NCBI GenBank assembly: GCA_009746045.1
Contig: RPFO01002013.1
Location: forward strand, 106,897 to 170,896
Origin: Mesostigma viride
Lineage: Eukaryota; Streptophyta; Mesostigmatophyceae; Mesostigmatales; Mesostigmataceae
DNA length: 64,000 nucleotides
Reading direction: 5' to 3'
Each line of letters begins with the position of its first letter. Within the stretch, counting starts at the first letter, position 1. This document shows positions 38,679 through 50,233 of this stretch, one piece after another. The position numbers and the translations under genes are program-made. The notes below the pieces were generated by a model. The model saw only the letters and a program-made list of their open reading frames with translations. It was not told where the DNA came from and did no database searches.

Positions 38679-41185
38679 TCGGTTTTCTCTGAATATAGTT
38701 TAATTAAGGGGACGGTCCCGGCGCGAATATTTTGGCGCCGAAAAATTCGCGGTACCCGTCCGTACCGTGAAAAAGTGGTGCACGGGGCGCGCACCCCTAC
38801 CGGAGCTGGCCATGGCGACGTGCTTTCAGGCAGAGTAGAAAAAGATAGCTCGCGGAATGCAGAGAAACTGAGCGAATCTTAAAGACGATGAGTAAATGAT
38901 ACCACTTCGTAGCGGAGTTCGCGTTTTTTGCAGTGTCGATGATTTTATTGATGACCATCGCCACGGGGGTCCAATCTGATGTTTTCGTCGAGAGGAATAA
39001 ATTAGAATGCACGCTGGCGGCGGTGATTGTCAGGTTTTATGGGCTTTACCTAGCGTCAAGGATGCGTTTAAATCGTTATTGGTAAAGCTTTAAAAAATTT
39101 GCTGGGTTTCGGCAAGATTTCCGTCATGATCGGTAAGACACTCTCCAGGCTCGCGGGATGCGCGTCTTATTATTCCATGGAAGGTTGTTCTTTCTTGCGC
39201 CGCTGGGCGAAGGACAATGCCGGTAATGGTACGATCGTGTGATCAACGTGACCCTATGAATGTTTCGCTTCCTTTATGGGTTATCAACGCAAGTTTTCGG
39301 CTTCTTTCCGTGCAGTTAGCGCCAGGTATAATGCCATTCCGTGCTGCGCATCGCCAGATTCCTGGCACCTTTCAGTGGGTTTTATGTACGTTGCATGGCT
39401 GGGATGTGTCAAAGCGTTACCGTGGCATATCGTCAAGTTGTCAGGGATTTGCTGAGTGGTTTCTTGGAAGGAGATTGCTAACAGCACTCAGTTTTGTGTG
39501 AATATTGACGCGGCCTTTCTTAGCAGAGGCTTCATTGTGGTTAGAGGCTCACAAGCTTGAGTTTGTTTCTTGGCAAACAATTGCGCTGGAAAGAAAGGTG
39601 GCAGTGGTTTTTCTAAGGGGCATACTGCATGGGTGGAACTGCACGTAGGTAGGGGTTATCGTTGTCTTGTTGGCCTTTCTCCCACTAAAATGGGAGAGCC
39701 CTAATTCAAATGCTAGCAAGGCAAGGTAACCATGGTAAGAAGCCTTGGCAATCAGCATGTATGATAATTCTGCTTTCTCTGTGGACTGTCTGTTGTTACC
39801 CTTGTTGGGCAATTAGTGGATATGGCTTTCTAGGGTGTGTTTGAGCTTGGTTTTGGGATGATGCCCACACCATAACCCTGGAGTATGCTTTAGAAGTGTT
39901 GGCTAGGCATGTAGAGCTACCTGCCTCATTGTTGTGCACACACGCAACAGGTTGCCCGTGTCGAGGTAAGGCAAGGGCACATGACGTGCCCAGCCACCTC
40001 CTTGTACATTGTGGTCGAATTGGGCATGGTCAGGAGCCTTTTGGATGGCATAGGAAGTGTTAGTGTGCCTTAATACTCACTAATGCCTTCCTTAGCGTCT
40101 GCACAGGTGGCCAACTGCCAAAATTAATAACTGCTACAGCTGAGCTCAGAATGCCACCAAACTTTGACAGTGCCTTCTATGGTCATGACAGAATTTGACT
40201 ATTACTTTTTAGGCCTGATTGATGTGTTATGAGTGTGTATGGGGACGCCCCGCCTAAAAAAGCGTATTTTTGGCCCAAAAATTAATAACTCAAAGGGATG
40301 TGCTGATTTTGTTGATCCAATTAGGTAGAAACCATGTCCCATGACATTTTTATATGGGTATTACTTTTTTCATGCAACTGGTTATCCCACTGTTCTGGGC
40401 AAGATGTGCCCCGGACAGCGTTTTTTTCTATTTTTAGCTCATAGCCGGTGTATGGCTGGGGGTAGTACCCCCAACAAGTGGTGGTATGCATGCCCAAACA
40501 TCATGTTTATGGTCCCCAAACATCATTCAGTGGTTGTCAGTTGCATTTCTGTAGTTATTAGGGGGGGTAAGTTTTGATATATTTCTATGGGACCCTCCCC
40601 TTAACGCATGCGGGAAAGATAAGGCCGCCATGCCTTGGCCTGGATGTGGAAGGCTGCCTGCGACATGGGCTGACTAATTCGATCTGTACAAAGGGTTTCC
40701 TGCTCGCCCGAATTTTCCTTGGATGACCCGGTTGTTTATAAGGGTCGGTGGCTGTTAATTAGCGGTCCGAGAGAATTAATTGTAGGTTTTATACGACTTC
40801 ACTTGCAAAGATTCGTGTTTGGTTGCACCAGCTGAGGTTAGGTGGGGACCTGTAGGGTCGGCTGGTTGCTTACCGAATCTTTGGCTGATTTGGGTTATTT
40901 AGTGAGTCGTGATTAATTATTGTATAGTGGATTCGGACCGGCCCAAGGGGTCGATGGGCGAGTTTTATGTTTGTCAGTCTTGGGAACCTTGTACAACTAC
41001 CTGTACGGTTAACGCACTAGCCTGGGGGTGCGTGGCCACGCTGTTTGTAGTGGCGTTTTCAGCACTGTTCAGGCCGGTGTGTGACGCATGCCGGTGTTAA
41101 TTAATTTAGGATGATGTCAGCTTGTGTGTCGGCGGGCCATGCCTTAAGCAAGCTAGGCAGGCAATCATCCGCAATTGTTTCTTTC
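38679..41185. repeat. Direct repeat, copy 1 (split by a TTAA element)
   Basis: 38679-38707 plus 40601-41185 match 42149-42762 nearly base for base. The intervening 38708-40600 is absent from the second copy. The copies differ by a 5-bp indel (GCATGCC/GCCGCCATGCC, 41088 versus 42659). Confidence 0.92.
38708..40600. mobile_element. TTAA-flanked DNA element 1, non-autonomous (piggyBac-like target site)
   Basis: Ends GGGGACGGTCCC ... GGGACCCTCCCC (12-bp inverted repeat, one mismatch) flanked by TTAA at 38704-38707 and 40601-40604. The second copy of the host repeat (42176-42179) has a single TTAA, which proves the duplication. A 4-bp TTAA target is typical of piggyBac. The ends are G-rich, not the usual CCC. 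There is no frame above about 95 codons, hence no transposase. Confidence 0.8.
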
Positions 41186-41376
41186 ACAATGGCGGCAATG
41201 GCCGCCTGTGCAAAATTGCACATTCTAGCGCGGGTTGCATCTGTCTTGTAGCCGAGGCAGATGGTGGCACAACCGCTAAGTTGTTCGACCAAGCATAGAA
41301 TCGTTGGTCGTGCAACGGAAAGAAAATTTAAATTTACCCCCATGTCATTTTCCCCGGCTGCGGGTCTTTTTGACAT
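41101..41376 (-). CDS. Unrecognised short open frame (91 codons)
   Basis: The frame reads MSKRPAAGENDMGVNLNFL... to CLPSLLKAWPADTQADIILN. The last 30 or so codons are repeated in the second duplicate (near 42680-42765), the rest is not. The composition is protein-like, but there is no recognisable motif and no neighbouring gene structure, so it may be chance or a gene fragment. Confidence 0.2.
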   Translation of the reverse strand: MSKRPAAGENDMGVNLNFLSVARPTILCLVEQLSGCATICLGYKTDATRARMCNFAQAAIAAIVKETIADDCLPSLLKAWPADTQADIILN

Positions 41377-42148
41377 GGGCGAAGGATGGGGCGCTACTCC
41401 GGCGGTTGGGCCAGCTTCGGCGGAGCTGTTTATAAGTTTCTAAAACAGCTCTAGTGTCACATCGCAGGCTTGCCACCTTGCGATGGTGCGTGGGACGTGA
41501 CCTGGACTCAAAAGGTCCTGAACCAGGTTCCTGTCAGCAACGGCCTGTTTTTTTCATAAATTATTTTTTGTGGCGGCAGGTCAGTTGTCCAGCTGCCCCT
41601 GCCGAGGAGGGGTGGTTGGGGACAATAGGAGCCGCGCGAGAGTTGCGCTCCGAAGCTAGAAATTTCCCTATTGCGAGACTCGAGTTGGGGAGGGCGTCTC
41701 AGGGAGGCGAGGCTACGCCAGACCTTTGTCGTTCCTTTTCGTCTCAGCACCTGCTGCGCGGCTCAGTCTATTATGGTGTCGTAAAACCTCTTTCCTTTTT
41801 GGACGGTTCCGGAATTGCGAAATGCTGGCTCTTTTTGAGGGCTTGCTTTTGGGGTGGTCACCGGCTTGTGTCGCATTGAACCAGCGGGCCCCTGCGGGGG
41901 TTAATATAGCCTAGCGCGGGCTGAGTCGCCATTTAAGATGTTGCGACACGCTCTTTCGCGCACGGTGGTCATGAGTTTAATCGGCGCAATGGGGTTGGCG
42001 CCAGGGGGGGGTAATTGGGTGGAGGCTTCTTGCTTCCGCGTGCGGATTGAGAAACCTTAAGGCCACTGTTAACTGCTGCATTTGTGGCAGGGCTCCACTT
42101 ATTGTATTCAATCAAATGCTGGTCTTCTTGGGAGCTGAGTGATCTTAA
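41186..42148. other. Unique segment between the direct repeats
   Basis: Short frames only. It contains the first copy of the 39-bp repeat at 42022-42060. Confidence 0.5.
42022..42060. repeat. 39-bp direct repeat, copy 1 (copy 2 at 42779-42817)
   Basis: GGAGGCTTCTTGCTTCCGCG, continuing TGCGGATTGAGAAACCTTA, is repeated at 42779-42817. It follows each copy of the larger repeat, so copy 2 of that unit has lost about 0.8 kb. Confidence 0.85.
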
Positions 42149-42762
42149 TCGGTTTTCTCTGAATATAGTTTAATTAACGCATGCGGGAAAGATAAGGCCG
42201 CCATGCCTTGGCCTGGATGTGGAAGGCTGCCTGCGACATGGGCTGACTAATTCGATCTGTACAAAGGGTTTCCTGCTCGCCCGAATTTTCCTTGGATGAC
42301 CCGGTTGTTTATAAGGGTCGGTGGCTGTTAATTAGCGGTCCGAGAGAATTAATTGTAGGTTTTATACGACTTCACTTGCAAAGATTCGTGTTTGGTTGCA
42401 CCAGCTGAGGTTAGGTGGGGACCTGTAGGGTCGGCTGGTTGCTTACCGAATCTTTGGCTGATTTGGGTTATTTAGTGAGTCGTGATTAATTATTGTATAG
42501 TGGATTCGGACCGGCCCAAGGGGTCGATGGGCGAGTTTTATGTTTGTCAGTCTTGGGAACCTTGTACAACTACCTGTACGGTTAACGCACTAGCCTGGGG
42601 GTGCGTGGCCACGCTGTTTGTAGTGGCGTTTTCAGCACTGTTCAGGCCGGTGTGTGACGCCGCCATGCCGGTGTTAATTAATTTAGGATGATGTCAGCTT
42701 GTGTGTCGGCGGGCCATGCCTTAAGCAAGCTAGGCAGGCAATCATCCGCAATTGTTTCTTTC
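42149..42762. repeat. Direct repeat, copy 2 (empty site for the TTAA element)
   Basis: It runs TCGGTTTTCTCTGAATATAG, TTTAATTAACGCATGC, to TTGTTTCTTT without the 1.9-kb insertion. Confidence 0.92.
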
Positions 42763-42817
42763 CCCTCCCTCCCACCCTGGAGGCTTCTTGCTTCCGCGTG
42801 CGGATTGAGAAACCTTA

Positions 42818-43689
42818 ACTCTTCAACCGTCTGGACTGGAACCACCATAACGGACTGAGTTTGGGTATCTTTGTGCGCCTGAGAGTATCTAGCCTAAAAG
42901 CATTTTCTGGCCCACCCTTGGAACCAAGCATGCTTTTATGTTGAATAAAGTTTGGGTAATGTGGTTGGTCACATATCCATGCCCCATGCGTGCTATAAAT
43001 AGCCCCCCCCCCAGGGGGGTACGTTGCACATGGGGTTGGAGACATATATAATGCATTATAGACCATTTACACAAATCAGGTGGCCCTGGCCTTTTAAAGG
43101 CAGTTTATTAGGATCACAGGCATGCCATCAATGCATTCACAGCATGAAATGTCACAGAACTGCACATGCTAGCTAGCAAACAGCCCAAAATAGCTCAGAC
43201 CGTTATAACGGTGCAAGCTATTTTGGGACGGTTGCTAGAACTGCCGTATAGGTTTCCTATCCCAAAGTGGCACAAAACAACAACTAGATGGCCACAAAAG
43301 CAATGCCAACACCATGTCCAGCATATAAGACACAAGCTCATGCTATACAATAGGTTTAAGGCTCATATCAAGGCCTAAAGCGCGCGTACAAAGGGTGGCA
43401 AGGAGCTACATCACTAACACACCCAATGAACGACAAAACACCTCTATGTTCTTGGAAACAATGAATAAAACAATAGGAATAAGTTGGTATAATGCTCCCA
43501 TGCAAACAGGTTATGGGTATCTCCACGATTTTCACATGCAATGGATGCAAAACAAGAAGGTGGGCGTTGGCCAGCAAAACAAGAAGCCACACCTAACACT
43601 GGTCAGAAAAAGAACTTGTCTCGGGGTGCTTGACCAAGGAAAAGCATTGGGTAATCAACGTTACCATATTAGTGACCGATAACAATCGT
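42818..43689. other. Non-coding spacer before element C
   Basis: No credible gene; the longest frame is about 95 codons with no motif. It contains an inverted repeat at 43173-43238. Confidence 0.5.
43173..43238. repeat. Imperfect 23-bp inverted repeat (hairpin)
   Basis: CTAGCAAACAGCCCAAAATA-GCT pairs with AGCTATTTTGGGACGGTTGC-TAG (three mismatches). The 20-bp loop is centred on the palindrome ACCGTTATAACGGT. Confidence 0.8.
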
Positions 43690-44054
43690 AGTTAGCTGAG
43701 ATACCTCGAGGCTGACTTGTGGCCGGAGCCACACAGGGGAACATACAGTGTGACCGGAGTTATTCTGGCGGAGACAGAATAACGGTGCCGAGCGCCGGTT
43801 GTGGCGCGACGCACACACGTGTACGCAAGTTACGTAGCTAGCAACTAGTCTAGTGGACGTTGTGCGTAGTAACGTTGCTCCAGGTCTAGAAGCCTCTAGA
43901 ACCTGGACACGTGGCGGACAAGTGAGCGTAGTCCAGTTGTCCTAGGGATCTCGTGTGAGTGATGTGTCCACGACATATAATGTGTGCCCACATATGGAGT
44001 GAATAATGACAAGGAACGCCCGATCCCTGGCGTTGCTGCAGCCATCATTCTCAC
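43690..44054 (+). repeat. 5' LTR of element C, truncated at its 3' end
   Basis: Identical or nearly so to 50252-50616. The last about 43 bp of the LTR (through CTAACT) and any primer site are missing. Confidence 0.93.
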
Positions 44055-44202
44055 GAGATCCCTAGGACAACTGGACTACGCTCACTTGTCCGCCACGTGT
44101 CCAGGTTCTAGAGGCTTCTAGACCTGGAGCAACGTTACTACGCACAACGTCCACTAGACTAGTTGCTAGCTACGTAACTTGCGTACACGTGTGTGCGTTG
44201 CA
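44052..44202 (-). repeat. Inverted copy of an internal 5' LTR segment
   Basis: This segment is the reverse complement of about 43803-43954, with a few mismatches at the far end. It makes a ~150-bp inverted repeat with a ~97-bp spacer. The junction shows a 3-bp CAC overlap. Confidence 0.9.
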
Positions 44203-44926
44203 CCGGGTGTGCATGCAGCAAGCAAGTATGTATCTCCCCACTTGGTTGCGTGTACAGACAGGTAGCCAGCAGGGGGGGGACGTGCATCAGACAAGCTCAT
44301 CTAGCAGTGAGGATAGTGATGTTTCTCTCACCCCTACCTTTGAGCAATGGGAAGCAGCTAGGGCACGCAAGAGGCAGGCACAGAGTCAGGGTGTGCAGGG
44401 GGGCATGGACATGTCATCTTCACCAACACATGTTGTGCAGGCACCTAACCCCCCAGTGCAGCCAGCCACGCGTAGCAGGCCCTCACAGGTCTCACCTAGC
44501 ATCCCAAACACTGCCAATGCTGCTACATCCCCAGGCAGGTCTTATTCTCCCTCTCCCTCTTCACCATCTCAGGATTGGCCAGTCTATAACGAGCATAGGC
44601 CAATTGACAGGATTATGGTGAGGGGGCTGCCAGAGGGGTATACTAGGCAGCAGGGTGCTCAGCTTCTTCTCTCTCTCAAGCTCGCTAGGGAGGAGCTGAA
44701 TATCAAGAACTGGTTTGGGGCACTCATGCAGGGTGATTTCTTCCACCAATCCAATCCCTCCATCCAGCACTTGGTATCCATATATCAGCAAAGGTATCCC
44801 AGGTGGCAGGACACACAGGGTAGGGAGCCATGGGAGAATTTTCTGCGTGATCTGCATGACCTGCTGTCTGCTCCCACCACTGTTGACATGTACTCTGCGT
44901 TTAACTGGGTGAAAACTATAAGGTAG
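44189..44926 (+). pseudogene. Element C gag (capsid part), N-terminus lost
   Basis: The open frame begins inside the inverted LTR piece. Element sequence follows from about 44290: SSSSSEDSDVSLTPTFEQWEAARAR, then GLPEGYTRQQGAQLLLSLKLAREELNIKNWFGALMQGDF, closely matching A from 7572. It ends at TAG near 44925 within a block (VEEYRVTSVDY in A) that continues in another frame. The 1.5 kb of gag present upstream in A has no counterpart. Confidence 0.75.
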
Positions 44927-45700
44927 AAACTCAGAACTATGTAGCAGAGATCAAGAAATGGGAACTTGCAGTGAAGGCCCACCCCGAGGTTAGCAAGCTA
45001 GATCACAAGTGGCTTGTTCATTCCCTGCTCGAGAAGCTTAACCTTGATCGTAACACCTTTGCCATGATCACCACAGGCTTGGCCACCCATTGGGAGTCGA
45101 TGAAAGAGGCTCTCGATTATGTTAAGCTAGCCCTGGGTCCACTGTGTCAGGACTCAGCCCCTCCCCCCTCTACCTCTTCCCCCCTGCTGTCAAGCGGGCC
45201 CGGGGGGAGGAATCAGATGAGGAGGGTAAGGCCAGGAAGGCCAAGGACAAGCGTCCTGTGACGCTAGGGGAGGTGAAGACTCTTATGAGTCAGTTTGTTA
45301 AGAGCCTCAAGGGCAAGGGCAAGGGCAAGGGCAAGGGCAAGGGCAAGGGGCAGGGGAAGGGGAAGGGTAGGTCATCCCCCCAGGGGGGAACGCTAACAAG
45401 TCTTCTGGGGCTGGGTCCTCCACCCCCAAGAAGGATGTGAAATGTGTGCGTTGTGGGCGTCGTGGACACAGCAAGGACAAGTGCCACAAACACAAGGAGC
45501 ACCTGGCGCACCTGGAGGTGCTCTGCCACAAGTGCCTGGGACCGCCTCACGGGGACCCCGCCAAGTGCACCAAGGAGCCGTGGCAGCCCCTCAATGTAAG
45601 TCCTCACACCCTCACACGTGTCATGATGAGTCGTGTCCCCTACACCACCCAATATCCAGCTCCACTGCCCAGGCAGGGACACAGGATGGGAGGATGTTGA
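44927..45700 (+). pseudogene. Element C gag C-terminus, GK array and zinc knuckles in shifting frames
   Basis: 44971-45180 encodes LDHKWLVHSLLEKLNLDRNTFAM; 45180-45400 encodes KRARGEESDEE and the (GK)n array; 45437-45590 encodes knuckles CVRCGRRGHSKDKC and CHKCLGPPHGDPAKC. Each lies in a different frame, giving at least three frame changes before the long pol frame. Confidence 0.75.
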
Positions 45701-48615
45701 CAGGATGTCAAGTTAATTCTGTTACCTCTCACTCTCCACCTTCATGCTCAGCTGTCAAGGCTGTAAGCAAGGTTGGCAAAGTGTTGAAGTATTACACAGA
45801 AACCTCTGACAGTGAACCCAGGTTCACCTCCTTGATACCCAAGGTGTCCAGGGTCATGACCCAAGCTCTTAGTAACATCAGTTATGAGGAGCTGGCATTG
45901 CAACTGCACTTACTGTATGGTCATGAGACATGTGCAGAGGTGGTAGCAGCTGCATTGGGAGGTACGGCACTCAGGAAGGCATGTCAGCTGATCAGAAAAC
46001 ACTGTCAGCACTGCCAAATGTATGCACCTAAACCACCCAAGTGGCATGTAGCTACACCACCTAAGTGCAAGGGCAGAGTGGTCGGGGATGTGTTCCATAT
46101 TAAGGGACAGCCCTATCTGGCGTTAAAGGACGCATGGTCCAGGTACACAGCAATAGAACCTCTCCCTGGTATGGACAAGTCTCAGTTGCATAGAGCTATA
46201 TTAATAGCACAAGCCAGGTACTACCCAGTAGAAGCACTGCTGTTAGATCAGCAATTTAGTTGCCTTGCTGGGGCAGAGGGCTGTGAAGCTATAGACCTGG
46301 CTGGGCTAGAAGATCATGAGAGACAAGGTATCATTGAGAGGGCAATTAGGTCTATCAAAACCTTGGTAGCCAAAGAAGGTGAGAACCTGTTAGCTGACAG
46401 TGGGTCATACGCTGATAGGGCACTGTGGGCTACTAAGATATGCCAGATACTCAATAGACGACCACTCCTGCAGACACCCTATGGTATTATCACACCAGAT
46501 GGGTTACAGGCTGGGATATACCCACCTGAGGTACTAGCTGTGTACAATGCACAGCGTGCCCACGCTGCCAGCAGATTGGCAGCCAAGGATGCCAAGCATC
46601 CACGCCCATCCTTCAAGGAAGGGGACACAGTTCTCTTCTATAAGGAGTCAGGGCTAGGGAAGGTTGGGACATGGTTAGGCCCAGCCACTATCCTTAAGTT
46701 TTCCAGCACAGGCAAGACTGTGCATGTGAAACACAATGACACTGGGCATGTGCACAAGTGCTCACCTCACAGGATTAAATTGTATTACACTCCACTGTCA
46801 GACGTGGCAGAGGAGGAAGAGCTGATGGTCGACAGCTCAGTACAGTTGCCTGGTATATCTGGAGTACCCAGTGAGTGGTTGTTTGGAACACACACTGGTG
46901 AGTGTGATAGCCACAACACATGTGCACCCCAGGTCACCCTCAGTGAGCCTAGCCAGCCACAGCAGGTTAGACCACCTGTCAACGAGGGCACTAACCAAGA
47001 AGGTGGTCAGCAAGACAGCACACCTTCAGCGGTACCAGCTCAACCCATACCTACCGTGTCCAAACATGGGCTAGCAGAAGCGGTCCGCATACTGCAAGCA
47101 GCGCATAGAGCCAAAGCTCACACTGCTGCAGGGTCAGCCAAAGTGAGTAGGGCAGGTCACAGCGACAACAATCCAGCTCTAGTCGCGGTTGACACCCAAG
47201 CTCAGGTTAGCATCATCAGTGCATTGGCTGTACCACACCTAGAGTTAGAGCCTTCCCCTTGGCAACGGGTGGCTGATTTCTCTGGGCAGGCTAGCTTGAC
47301 TGTTAAAGGTCAGGTTACCTTAAACATTCTTGGTATCCCCACACCTTTTCAGGTACTGGAAGGATACACAGGAAATGCTTTGTTGGGTGATCCATTTATT
47401 TCTTACCCAGGTGTCACCATCTCTTGTGATAGGCTTGAGGTACAGGGCCTGGGTGGGGTGTCACTTGATCATTTTCAGGTACCACTCCAGACTTTGGTTG
47501 ACACACAGCCAGCCACTGTCAAATTTGTTGCACCAAAGTATGCACCTGGGCACGAGCCACGTGTGGCAGATTTGGTGCACAGTCAGAAACTGCACCCCAA
47601 AGCATTTGGATTGGGAAAGTATGATGTTGCAAAAATGTCTCCCCTCTCCTATGAGCAGATTGTCCAGGACTGTCAAACTCAGGAAGGTTTCACTAAGTGG
47701 GTTGAAGCTTTTAGAAAGGCTATGGATGAATGGGTGGTTCCAGATCCACGTAGTCCCACCCACACACCTCCAGTCACTCCCTTAGAGCGTAAGCCCAACG
47801 GGAGCAAGCACCTAAGACTTAAGTTCGTGTGCAAGCACAAGCAAGCAGCAGATGGCTCTGTCATTTTCCATGCTAGGCCTTGTGTGACTGAGTTTAAGGG
47901 ATCCACTGATTTGACAGAGGCAGATCTGTATACACCTGGCATTCAGCAAACTTCTCTTAAAATTTTGCTGTCTGTTTTTCTAGGGCACATCAATCAAGGT
48001 GATGATTATGTGTGCAAAGCCACTGACATTAAACGTGCATTTCTGAAAGGCTCACCTGAAATAGCTGAGCAAGTTTGGCATGGGAAGGTGTATGTGGTCA
48101 ACACACCTCAGGTGTGGTCTAAGGATATCCCACAACCATTTCTGAAAGCCAACATAGGAGTGGAAGGTCTGCAATCTGCTCCTAGAATTTTCAGAATGTC
48201 AGCTCAAGCTGTGTTTGAGAAGCTAGGTGCTCGGTATGATGACATAGACCCTTGCTTCTTTGTTGTCCCTCACCCTCATGGCATGATCATGTTTGTGTGG
48301 CATGGGGATGATCAGCTTATTGCTGGGCCTAGGCAGGCTGTGGATGATTTTATTGCCAACGTGTCTAAGTCTTTTGAGATTGGCAAGCAGCTAGAGCTGG
48401 GCACCATTGCTATTAAGTTCTGTGGCACAATGTTGCAGCTTCAGAAGCAAGCAGATCAGTGGGTCTGTGCAATGTACTCTCCATCAGATTACATGCACAG
48501 TTGTAAGGAGTGCTGCAGACTAAAATCAAACCTTGTGACTGTCCCACCATTAGGGGCAAGCTGGGGTGGTTGTGTTCTACTTGTGCACCACACTGGCAGT
48601 AGTCAGCAGGGTTGA
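45442..48615 (+). CDS. Element C integrase, protease-like domain and RT
   Basis: 1057 codons; the first 80-90 are out-of-frame relative to the knuckles and are probably not real, and homology to A starts near 45715. Integrase finger LLYGHE...CQHCQM; catalytic D216, D269, E299 (29 residues between the last two); SH3-like TWLGPATI; protease-like DTQAQ at D584 with LLGDPF; RT D862 in ATDIKRAF and HGDD D956/D957. Near 48510 a frame change leaves RT (SDYMHSC/KECC). The RNase H follows in other frames at 48566-49236. The order is again integrase, protease, RT. Confidence 0.88.
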   Translation: MCALWASWTQQGQVPQTQGAPGAPGGALPQVPGTASRGPRQVHQGAVAAPQCKSSHPHTCHDESCPLHHPISSSTAQAGTQDGRMLTGCQVNSVTSHSPPSCSAVKAVSKVGKVLKYYTETSDSEPRFTSLIPKVSRVMTQALSNISYEELALQLHLLYGHETCAEVVAAALGGTALRKACQLIRKHCQHCQMYAPKPPKWHVATPPKCKGRVVGDVFHIKGQPYLALKDAWSRYTAIEPLPGMDKSQLHRAILIAQARYYPVEALLLDQQFSCLAGAEGCEAIDLAGLEDHERQGIIERAIRSIKTLVAKEGENLLADSGSYADRALWATKICQILNRRPLLQTPYGIITPDGLQAGIYPPEVLAVYNAQRAHAASRLAAKDAKHPRPSFKEGDTVLFYKESGLGKVGTWLGPATILKFSSTGKTVHVKHNDTGHVHKCSPHRIKLYYTPLSDVAEEEELMVDSSVQLPGISGVPSEWLFGTHTGECDSHNTCAPQVTLSEPSQPQQVRPPVNEGTNQEGGQQDSTPSAVPAQPIPTVSKHGLAEAVRILQAAHRAKAHTAAGSAKVSRAGHSDNNPALVAVDTQAQVSIISALAVPHLELEPSPWQRVADFSGQASLTVKGQVTLNILGIPTPFQVLEGYTGNALLGDPFISYPGVTISCDRLEVQGLGGVSLDHFQVPLQTLVDTQPATVKFVAPKYAPGHEPRVADLVHSQKLHPKAFGLGKYDVAKMSPLSYEQIVQDCQTQEGFTKWVEAFRKAMDEWVVPDPRSPTHTPPVTPLERKPNGSKHLRLKFVCKHKQAADGSVIFHARPCVTEFKGSTDLTEADLYTPGIQQTSLKILLSVFLGHINQGDDYVCKATDIKRAFLKGSPEIAEQVWHGKVYVVNTPQVWSKDIPQPFLKANIGVEGLQSAPRIFRMSAQAVFEKLGARYDDIDPCFFVVPHPHGMIMFVWHGDDQLIAGPRQAVDDFIANVSKSFEIGKQLELGTIAIKFCGTMLQLQKQADQWVCAMYSPSDYMHSCKECCRLKSNLVTVPPLGASWGGCVLLVHHTGSSQQG

Positions 48616-49236
48616 TGATGCAGTTCTTATGCAGGTAGGCCACAAGGCTATCAACAAGCTCCTGCAGGCTGGTCCACCCCTTATCTTGCATTCCCTGGAA
48701 CTCTTTAAGCCCATTCACATTCAGGCTATAATGGACAGTTCCATGGAATCACGGCAGATTACTCAACTGCAGGCTAGGGAGGCTGGCTTATTTTTTGTAC
48801 AAAATGCTGACAACCCATGTCACTCATCTCATGGTATAGCAGGCTACATAGGCGTAAAGCTGTTAGTAGCAATGCTGCTGAGTGCAGGGCAGTTGTGTCA
48901 GCTGTGCTACATGCCAGGTATCTCAATCATGTCCTGGTTTGGTTACAGAAGCAAGCAGGCAGTCAGGCTGGGGTGGTGGCTCACTTGCACACCGACAGTC
49001 AATCTCTCCTCAGTTTCCTTGACAACCCTTATGCTGTGCATACTGATTTGGACTGGGTGATCCTGAAACAGGAGTGCACCTACTGGGAGTCTACCAATCA
49101 TGTGCCGGACAAGGCCAACGCCGCGGATGCGTTGACCAAGGTGCCCCAGCTAGCACCTGAGCAGTACCAACTGCTCTATCACATGATGAACCCCTACGGC
49201 AAGCAGGCCAGCCTGCCCCCGCCGGTAGACACCTAG
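48516..49236 (+). pseudogene. Element C RT end and RNase H, frameshifted
   Basis: The RNase H first Asp block (AIMDSSMESRQITQLQAREAG) is in one frame near 48725-48810. Then MSLISWYSRLHRRKAVSSNAAECRAV, HTDSQSLLSFL and DKANAADALTK continue in the frame 48817-49236. All four catalytic acids are present across two frames. Stop TAG at 49234-49236. Confidence 0.82.
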
Positions 49237-50233
49237 TCCACCCCTCCCCAGGGAGGGTGGCTAGTCTCCCCACCCCTACTATGGGGCAACCCCTGTCAGG
49301 GGGTAGGGGTACCCAGACCCAGGCCCAGGCCACGGGGTGTCTTATCATCAGCACTAGTTCCTGGGGAGGAGCTGAACCTGTATGCCTTGTAAGCCCTGTT
49401 TTATGGTGAATAAATGGAGTCTCTTTGACCTCGTCTCTCTCATGGAATTTCGTTAGCTCGTCTCTTGGGAGGTGAGCTGTCAATCCTTCACAAGTGTGTC
49501 ATTGTCATGGTGACAGTACTTGTACATGGCATTGTTATGTGGCTGGGTCATGTTCATGGTTACCTTGTACATGTGCATGTGCATGTGCATGTAACGTGTG
49601 ACAGTCTTAGTCTTGTGACTGTGCCTGTTGTGTCTTATGCTGCCATCTGGTCCCAGGACCTGTGGTAGGGTGATGGGCAGTCCACCCATTCGCCATGTGC
49701 AAATCAAGTGGAGAACCAGTTCCCCTTGTCAGTTGCCTGTGCTTACCACCATGTGGCACTCACAGGTATCTGGCTGCTCTGGCCCAGGTCAGCAGTGGCA
49801 AAACATCAGGTCCTAAGCACCTGGGGAAGACCTCTGGTTTCACTAGAGTCATCCCATTGGTTTTTGGGAAGTGGATGTTGCATGGGGTTCCATCCACAAG
49901 TGGCAATCAAGCCCCCCTTTTTCTACCATCTGCAGTGACAGATGCCAGGGAAATGACGACAATTCGCTCCTTCAAAGATGGAAACTGGGCACTCCTTATA
50001 TGCTGTGACATGTGACTTGCATGACGTCCTGTGTGACGAATGGCCGCAGTACCTCATTTATGTTTTCCCCACTATTGAGGGGGAGGAACCCCCGTAGTGC
50101 TTGGCAGGGTTAAATCAGCAGTCAGCATCAGTATAGTCCGTTTCTGGGGCCCTTCTCTAATCCAGTTGTGACTGTATGGGCTCTGGTTGCCTTGCAACGG
50201 TTGGTAGGTCAGACTTGGAGCATGTTCCAATCT
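49237..50233 (+). other. Long 3' untranslated region of element C
   Basis: About 1 kb without a gene, as in A. AATAAA occurs near 49409, and a (GTGCAT)n-like run at 49567-49590. Confidence 0.6.

Noticed and set aside
40909-42691. Two similar short proteins (63 and 69 codons, MINYCIVDSDRPKGSMGEF...)
   Set aside because: They repeat only because the DNA is duplicated; the C-terminal ends differ by the indel and no coding signal supports them.
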